From Deltaproteobacteria bacterium (GTDB lineage Bacteria > Desulfobacterota > Desulfobacteria > C00003060), in contig DAOUWN010000038.1 of the NCBI GenBank assembly GCA_030667105.1, positions 1 to 11,344 of the forward strand: DNA of 11,344 nt, in the 5' to 3' direction. This document shows positions 8,473 through 11,344 of this stretch, in pieces. Below the pieces are notes generated by a model. The model was not told the origin of the DNA and searched no databases. It was given only the letters and a program-made list of their open reading frames with translations. Every line of letters starts with the position of its first letter. Position 1 is the first letter of the stretch. The position numbers and the translations under genes were made by a program.

Positions 8473-8942
8473 TTTGGCTCCTCATCTCCAAGAAACTTCA
8501 GCATGGCTATCTCATCGCAGTCTGGAAACTTCACACACTTGAGACAGTCCGCCCATATTTTTTGCGGCAACAACGCCTTGTCTATTGTTTGAAATCCATG
8601 CTTGGCAAAAAAAGCAGGACGATATGTTAGCGCAAAAACCCGTTTGATTCCCAGGTCGTGGCCTTCGGCTAGAGCTGCAGTCACAAGAGCCGAGCCTATC
8701 CCTCGCCTCTGATATCGCTCGCGAACTGCCAGCGAGCGGATCTCTGCCAGGTCTTCCCAACAGACATGAAAGGCACAAACACCGATAATGGGTCCCGGGG
8801 GTTTCTCCTGAAAGATGCTAAAATCCCTCAAGGCGTCATAGAGGTCGCTTAGCGCCCGAGGCAGCAATTCTCCCCGGGCAGCATGTCTATTCAAAAGCCC
8901 GTGAATGGCCTTCACGTCATGAACAGTCGCTTTGCGAATCAT
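8469..8942 (-). CDS. argA: Short N-acetylglutamate synthase (GNAT acetyltransferase)
   Basis: A single GNAT domain of 157 residues. It resembles the short NAGS enzymes that make N-acetylglutamate from glutamate and acetyl-CoA as the first step of arginine biosynthesis, found in delta-lineage bacteria and, in a related form, in Mycobacterium (Rv2747). The acetyl-CoA loop is QRRGIGSA (78-85), preceded by the WEDLAEIRSLAV strand (62-73). After RVFALTY (101-107) comes FFAKHGF and a cysteine-bearing tail, WADC133-x2-C136 with C142 in FPDCDE. That tail marks the subgroup; its role is unclear to me. There is no amino-acid kinase domain, unlike E. coli ArgA. The start at 8942 has only a distant GAGGG. 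The stop overlaps the pmbA start by 4 nt. A generic GNAT acting on another substrate is the alternative. Confidence 0.85.
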   Translation of the reverse strand: MIRKATVHDVKAIHGLLNRHAARGELLPRALSDLYDALRDFSIFQEKPPGPIIGVCAFHVCWEDLAEIRSLAVRERYQRRGIGSALVTAALAEGHDLGIKRVFALTYRPAFFAKHGFQTIDKALLPQKIWADCLKCVKFPDCDEIAMLKFLGDEEPK

Positions 8943-8984
8943 CGGTTTGTGTTTGCCCTCTGTCCGTTCAATCGCAGGTCAATA

Positions 8985-9179
8985 TCAAACTGTCGGATCT
9001 TGTTCTTCTGATGAGGCGGTTTTTTTGATTTTTCTTCGGGAAAACAAAAGATAATACAGGATAAGTATCGGATATGGAAGAAACGCTTGCTCAAAATCAC
9101 CCTGGAAAAGCGCATAGGTCGAATACGCCACACAGCACAAGACAAGAACAATCTGCAACCAGACAACAGCGCGCATCAT
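8985..9179 (-). CDS. Small two-helix membrane protein, unknown function
   Basis: The product has 64 residues. It starts MMRAVVWLQIVLVLCCVAYSTYA, a clear membrane helix (about 4-23), followed by a short loop with GDFEQ. A second hydrophobic helix (about 33-46, YPILILYYLLF) leads to a basic patch, SRRKIKK, and a polar tail. The positive patch would put the C-terminus in the cytoplasm. No family is recognised. It ends 42 bp before the NAGS start on the same strand and is likely the first gene of a unit with NAGS and pmbA. There is no strong Shine-Dalgarno at either adjacent ATG (9179 or 9176). An overlapping frame (9166-8939) gives a poorer-looking peptide. Confidence 0.6.
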   Translation of the reverse strand: MMRAVVWLQIVLVLCCVAYSTYALFQGDFEQAFLPYPILILYYLLFSRRKIKKTASSEEQDPTV

Positions 9180-9215
9180 GGTGTCACATCATCTCTACCC
9201 CAGGTCACGGAGAAC

Positions 9216-9233
9216 TTGTATCACATATTACAA
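9216..9233. promoter_or_regulatory. Palindrome TTGTA-N8-TACAA, possible operator
   Basis: A perfect 5+8+5 inverted repeat lies about 37 bp upstream of the small membrane protein gene, in the only gap that could hold the promoter of the NAGS-pmbA unit. The spacing and half-sites resemble dimeric regulator sites in general. I cannot assign a regulator, and one copy may be chance. Confidence 0.25.
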
Positions 9234-9266
9234 ACAGTTGAAAAAGGCCAGCGGTTTTGAACCCAC

Positions 9267-9305
9267 CCGAAAGGCCATAGGGAGGACGCGCAATAACCCT
9301 TTCGG
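9267..9305. repeat. 8-bp stem hairpin in the 9180-9586 gap
   Basis: CCGAAAGG (9267-9274) pairs perfectly with CCTTTCGG (9298-9305) around a 23-nt loop. Neither strand has a T-run after the stem, so it is not a standard terminator. The rest of this 407-bp gap holds the palindrome, a repeat copy and a doubtful 30-residue ORF. Confidence 0.35.
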
Positions 9306-9321
9306 ATCTCTCAAAGCAAGA

Positions 9322-9399
9322 TCTGTATTTTCAGTAACGGATTCGTATTTGATGTGACATCGGCATGGACTCGGCGCATCAAAAAGTGAAGTTATTCTT
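9322..9399 (+). repeat. Dispersed repeat, copy 2, lacking the hairpin core
   Basis: Positions 9322-9334 match the reverse complement of 115-127 (12 of 13), and 9362-9399 match the reverse complement of 1-37 (34 of 37 with one gap). The two blocks are in the same order but are separated by 27 nt here against 77 nt in copy 1, and the hairpin core is missing. The copy lies in inverted orientation relative to the one at the window start. Confidence 0.7.
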
Positions 9400-9409
9400 G
9401 AGCGAGCCC

Positions 9410-9502
9410 TTATGTCCTTGCCGCGGCCCCAATCCTGATTTTCTGAAGAAATATGACCAGGCCGTAGACAAAAAGACCCAGCGGAAACAAATAATACTTC
9501 AT
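9410..9502 (-). CDS. Possible 30-residue single-helix membrane peptide
   Basis: The frame reads MKYYLFPLGLFVYGLVIFLQ, then KIRIGAAART and TAA. It is a hydrophobic helix with a basic C-terminal side, like many small inner-membrane peptides. It follows the DUF523 gene by 84 bp on the same strand. There is no good Shine-Dalgarno before the ATG, and the frame is open further upstream, so the start is unsure. The opposite strand has a 51-codon frame through the same bases, which weakens the case. Function unknown. Confidence 0.3.
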   Translation of the reverse strand: MKYYLFPLGLFVYGLVIFLQKIRIGAAART

Positions 9503-9586
9503 GGTAAGATCAATATATAGGAAAGAAACGATATTCTGCAAAAAACACACGAATTTCACAACGGACTACGCCAAGATACCCGATCC

Positions 9587-10042
9587 TCAATCTATTGCCC
9601 TGGCTTTCACTTCCCGGATTTCGATACCTTCGCGCACCAACACCGCGGCTGCCACTCCGATCGCATGCCCGTCGCCTGACCGGCAGCCCGGGGCTCACGA
9701 AGGGCTTTTGTCTTTCATGAAGCATACCTGAACATCCTCTTCCCTGATTTTTCTCAGGGCCGCAAAGGCGCCCTTCAAAAAGGCATCCGTTACGTCAAGA
9801 CCGTTGCCGTTAAGAACCCTGGCCCGGCCCTCCAAGACATCGAACCCATCGCCTCCGTGAAGATATGAAGGGACTCTGGGGGTAGGAAGGCCTCCCAATT
9901 GCTCAGGACAGACAGGAAGCACGGCTTCATTGGCAACCCGTTTCACCAGTGTTGGACTGGGGCTAGTCCTGCCGTCATACCGGCAGTGGTAACCAAGAAG
10001 ACAGGCGCTTGCAGCGAAAGCGTATTGTTTTGTGGCAGACAT
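9587..10042 (-). CDS. DUF523/TudS-type iron-sulfur protein with in-frame TGA at the third conserved cysteine
   Basis: Members of this family (thiouracil desulfidase TudS is the characterised one) hold a [4Fe-4S] cluster with three conserved cysteines and desulfurate thiolated substrates. Seen here are SACLLG (C14) with CRYDG, PVCPEQLGGLPTPR (C45), a GGDG..VL.G.ARV segment and KDKSPS (109-115). Codon 116 is TGA, where the family has the Cys of SPSCG. The same frame then continues for 35 codons, including GDGHAIGVAAA and VLVREGIEI, which matches the family C-terminus, and stops at TGA 9589-9587. Total 151 codons, the usual family length. If TGA terminates, the product is 115 residues and lacks a cluster ligand. 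If it is read as selenocysteine, the product is complete. The segment between the SPS motif and GDG (APGCRS) is about ten residues shorter than usual. The gene begins 47 bp after the LysE stop, probably in one transcript. The Shine-Dalgarno is poor. Family assignment is firm; Sec versus nonsense mutation is undecided. Confidence 0.8.
9667..9694 (-). promoter_or_regulatory. SECIS-like stem-loop directly after the in-frame TGA
   Basis: Counting from the base after UGA, GCCC (1-4) pairs with GGGC (25-28). After an internal loop, UGCC (10-13) pairs with GGCG (19-22), one pair being U-G. The apical loop is GGUCA (14-18). A bacterial SECIS needs a small upper stem with G near the start of the loop; E. 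coli fdhF has GGUC in its loop. The loop starts 13 nt after the UGA, somewhat closer than in fdhF (about 17), which is a weakness. GC-rich sequence folds easily, so chance cannot be excluded. Confidence 0.35.
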
Positions 10043-10089
10043 ATGGCTGGGACCTTAGAGGCTAAATCCAGAGGCGGCTCACACACGCC

Positions 10090-10755
10090 CTAGGAAGCCA
10101 CGGCAGAGGCCAATTTTTGGATTCCAATAAATCCGAACCAGAGACTAAAGACTACCAGACCAAAAGCACAGACTGCTACAACCCCTTTGTACGTCTTGTC
10201 CTTCATGAACCCTCGGCCCCTTGAGACGGCAAGGGACACAGCCGAGTACCAGGCAAAGTCTGCCAGGATGTGTCCCGAGAAAAAAGTGATTACGCCCACA
10301 GCGCCGAATTTCATGGCATACACAATATAGCCCAAACCGATGGTTGCCCACCAGATGAGCCAGTAAGGGTTGGCAAGACTCATGAGTATTCCGGACAACA
10401 CCGGATGGGCGCCTGTCTGGGCCTTCTGATCAAGCTTAAGGGTCAAGGACGGAATGGACCGGAACATCCCCAGGGCCATCCATATCAAGATCAAGGCCCC
10501 GGACAGCCCGATAATGCCAAAAACAACATCTTTCTTGAGGTACGGCCCGAGTCCGAGGAGCAACAGAATAACCAGGCAAAGCTCAAGTATGCCGTGACCT
10601 ACTATAATCAGAGGGCCGGCCCAAAACCCGCGCCTGGAACTCTCCGTTATGGTGACCGTCAGAACAGGGCCGGGCATGAGGGCGCCCGATAGGGCAAGCA
10701 CAAACGATGTTCCGAAGATACCAACAAGTACAATGATGGGATGCGTGCCGGTCAC
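10090..10755 (-). CDS. LysE/RhtB family exporter
   Basis: Inner-membrane exporter of the LysE superfamily, whose members expel amino acids and related metabolites by proton coupling. With the GTG start it has 221 residues, the usual size, and about six hydrophobic segments. The conserved N-terminal motif is LMPGPVL (PGP at 28-30), followed by a G-rich helix with GHGILEL. SLANPYW (126-132) is the family's NP motif in the later half, and FSGHILADFAWY follows. The frame extends upstream to a TTG at 10830, but the likely promoter sits at 10795-10823, so only the GTG at 10755, with GAGAG about 5 nt before it, would be within the transcript; the extra residues are polar and unlike the family. Substrate cannot be told. 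DUF523 follows after 47 bp. Confidence 0.87.
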   Translation of the reverse strand: MTGTHPIIVLVGIFGTSFVLALSGALMPGPVLTVTITESSRRGFWAGPLIIVGHGILELCLVILLLLGLGPYLKKDVVFGIIGLSGALILIWMALGMFRSIPSLTLKLDQKAQTGAHPVLSGILMSLANPYWLIWWATIGLGYIVYAMKFGAVGVITFFSGHILADFAWYSAVSLAVSRGRGFMKDKTYKGVVAVCAFGLVVFSLWFGFIGIQKLASAVAS

Positions 10756-10794
10756 TTTTCTCTCTTCAACGGTTACCTTTTTCGTAGCTTTTCG

Positions 10795-10823
10795 TTGATA
10801 CCAATGTTTTTCGCACGAATCAA
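10795..10823 (-). promoter_or_regulatory. Candidate promoter of the LysE-DUF523 unit
   Basis: On the minus strand TTGATT (10823-10818) and TATCAA (10800-10795) are 17 nt apart, each 4 of 6 to consensus, with a TGG extended -10. The start point near 10788 leaves about a 33-nt leader before the GTG at 10755. Confidence 0.4.
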
Positions 10824-10843
10824 CAAACAAAGGAAAATAATCC

Positions 10844-10872
10844 TTGATTTCTGAAGCAAAGTCTCATATAGG
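10844..10872 (+). promoter_or_regulatory. Candidate promoter of the eight-cysteine protein gene
   Basis: TTGATT (10844-10849) and TATAGG (10867-10872) are 17 nt apart, each 4 of 6 to consensus. It is divergent from, and about 20 bp away from, the LysE promoter, so both could share control. The leader would be about 60 nt. Confidence 0.35.
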
Positions 10873-10939
10873 CAGTTTTCTTGTAGACATAAACCGCATA
10901 TGCAACTCCGTCAACTGCAAGGATCGGTATGGGGAAGGC

Positions 10940-11245
10940 ATGAACAGATTGCGTGTTAAGTGTGTCAAATGCGGCGAGGAGTGGGAAAAAGCTTCCGCTA
11001 TTCCCTGGGGGCCTGACGATATCAGCTCGTCCCTTTGCAACTCGTGCTTCAGGGAAGTCATCTCTCCCATCATTCACAAGAAACAACTCAAAGAAGGCAA
11101 CTTTGACTGCTTCGGCAGATCGGCAGCCCATTGCGATCAATTGGAATGCAAGTATAGACAATGGTGCCTGCGCATGGAAGGGTCGGAAGAAGCCCCAACA
11201 AAAGACGATGAAGAGCGTCTGGCCGTGGCAACAGCATGCCACTGA
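10940..11245 (+). CDS. Small eight-cysteine, probably metal-binding protein
   Basis: The product has 101 residues from the ATG at 10940, which is preceded by GGGGAAGG. The frame opens earlier, at 10844, but that ATG overlaps the candidate promoter and adds 32 residues of no clear character. The cysteines fall in two groups of four: C8-x2-C11 with C33-x2-C36, a treble-clef or zinc-ribbon pattern, and C57-x7-C65-x4-C70-x5-C76. Between them lie an IPWGPDDISSSLC segment and an ISPIIHKKQLKEGNFDCFG block. The conserved look and regular spacing argue for a real gene. I recognise it as a conserved hypothetical type but know no function; the second group could bind zinc or an iron-sulfur cluster. An opposite-strand frame here (11254-10820) is a shadow. 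Confidence 0.7.
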   Translation: MNRLRVKCVKCGEEWEKASAIPWGPDDISSSLCNSCFREVISPIIHKKQLKEGNFDCFGRSAAHCDQLECKYRQWCLRMEGSEEAPTKDDEERLAVATACH

Positions 11246-11293
11246 TGCCACCACCCCGGCCTTGTTGACCCTGACGTTGCAAAAGTCGAGGAT

Positions 11294-11344
11294 GCCGCAG
11301 ATTCAAGGCGGCAAGGGTGAGGCTGTAGTCGGCTACGCCGAACT
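11294..11344 (+). repeat. Left half of a long hairpin repeat, cut by the window end
   Basis: The sequence reads GCCGCAGATTCAAGGCGGC and then an apex, GGC-T-GTAG (11321-11328) pairing with CTAC-GCC (11333-11339) around TCGG. The left arm before the apex has no partner inside the window, so its complement should lie just past 11344. The build, an arm with CAAGGCG..AAGG..GAGG followed by a short TAG/CTA apex, parallels the hairpin at 37-101, though the sequence differs. Confidence 0.45.

Noticed and set aside
9365..9520. 51-codon plus-strand frame starting MDSAHQKVKLF
   Set aside because: Its first 12 codons are the dispersed repeat and it has no ribosome binding site. It may be a chance frame carried by the repeat.
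9510..9731. Frames on both strands across the DUF523 3' end
   Set aside because: Shadows of the DUF523 C-terminal coding region that continues past the TGA.
10756..10830. 25-residue N-terminal extension of the LysE protein from a TTG
   Set aside because: The candidate promoter overlaps it and the residues are polar, unlike the family N-terminus.
10820..11254. 144-codon minus-strand frame opposite the eight-cysteine gene
   Set aside because: No recognisable features. The plus-strand frame has regular cysteine spacing and a ribosome binding site.
1..11344. CRISPR array, tRNA, rRNA, phage or plasmid genes
   Set aside because: No regularly spaced repeats, no tRNA-like cloverleaf or rRNA sequence, and no integrase, transposase or replication gene was seen.

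Overview
The window looks like chromosomal core sequence from a bacterium of the former Deltaproteobacteria (Desulfobacterota), probably a sulfate reducer or relative. This is inferred from three things: a SecA with a long insert in its first nucleotide-binding domain, a short single-domain N-acetylglutamate synthase with a WADC..C..FPDCDE tail, and a style of intergenic hairpin repeat that I associate with this group. No database search was possible.

Layout. Positions 1-747 carry no convincing gene. They hold a hairpin-cored repeat (1-130), a MITE-like nested inverted repeat with a possible 8-bp target duplication (275-595) and a 12-bp inverted repeat just before the first gene. Transketolase (tkt, + strand, GTG start at 748) then meets secA (- strand) tail to tail with only 3 bp between the stop codons. 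Everything from secA to 10755 is on the minus strand. Reading in the direction of transcription, it comprises a LysE-type exporter (10755-10090); a TudS/DUF523 protein with an in-frame TGA (10042-9587); a possible 30-residue membrane peptide; a 407-bp stretch (9180-9586) holding repeats and a palindrome; a small two-helix membrane protein; a short N-acetylglutamate synthase translationally coupled to pmbA/tldE; a possible 41-residue ORF; a membrane-anchored M23 peptidase; a structured 297-bp leader region; and secA. A divergent plus-strand gene for an eight-cysteine small protein (10940-11245) and half of another hairpin repeat end the window.

Functions. The named genes are mostly housekeeping: pentose-phosphate metabolism (tkt), protein export (secA), peptidoglycan remodelling (M23), arginine biosynthesis (short NAGS), TldD/TldE-type peptide processing (pmbA), amino-acid or metabolite efflux (LysE) and iron-sulfur desulfidase chemistry (DUF523/TudS).

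The most interesting observation is in the DUF523/TudS gene. Its reading frame is open for 151 codons, the usual family length, except for one TGA. That TGA sits exactly at the third conserved cysteine (the SPSC motif), which in TudS is an iron-sulfur cluster ligand. A small two-part stem-loop with a GGUCA loop lies directly after it. This fits a selenocysteine codon with a bacterial SECIS, which would make selenocysteine a cluster ligand. A recent nonsense mutation is the main alternative.
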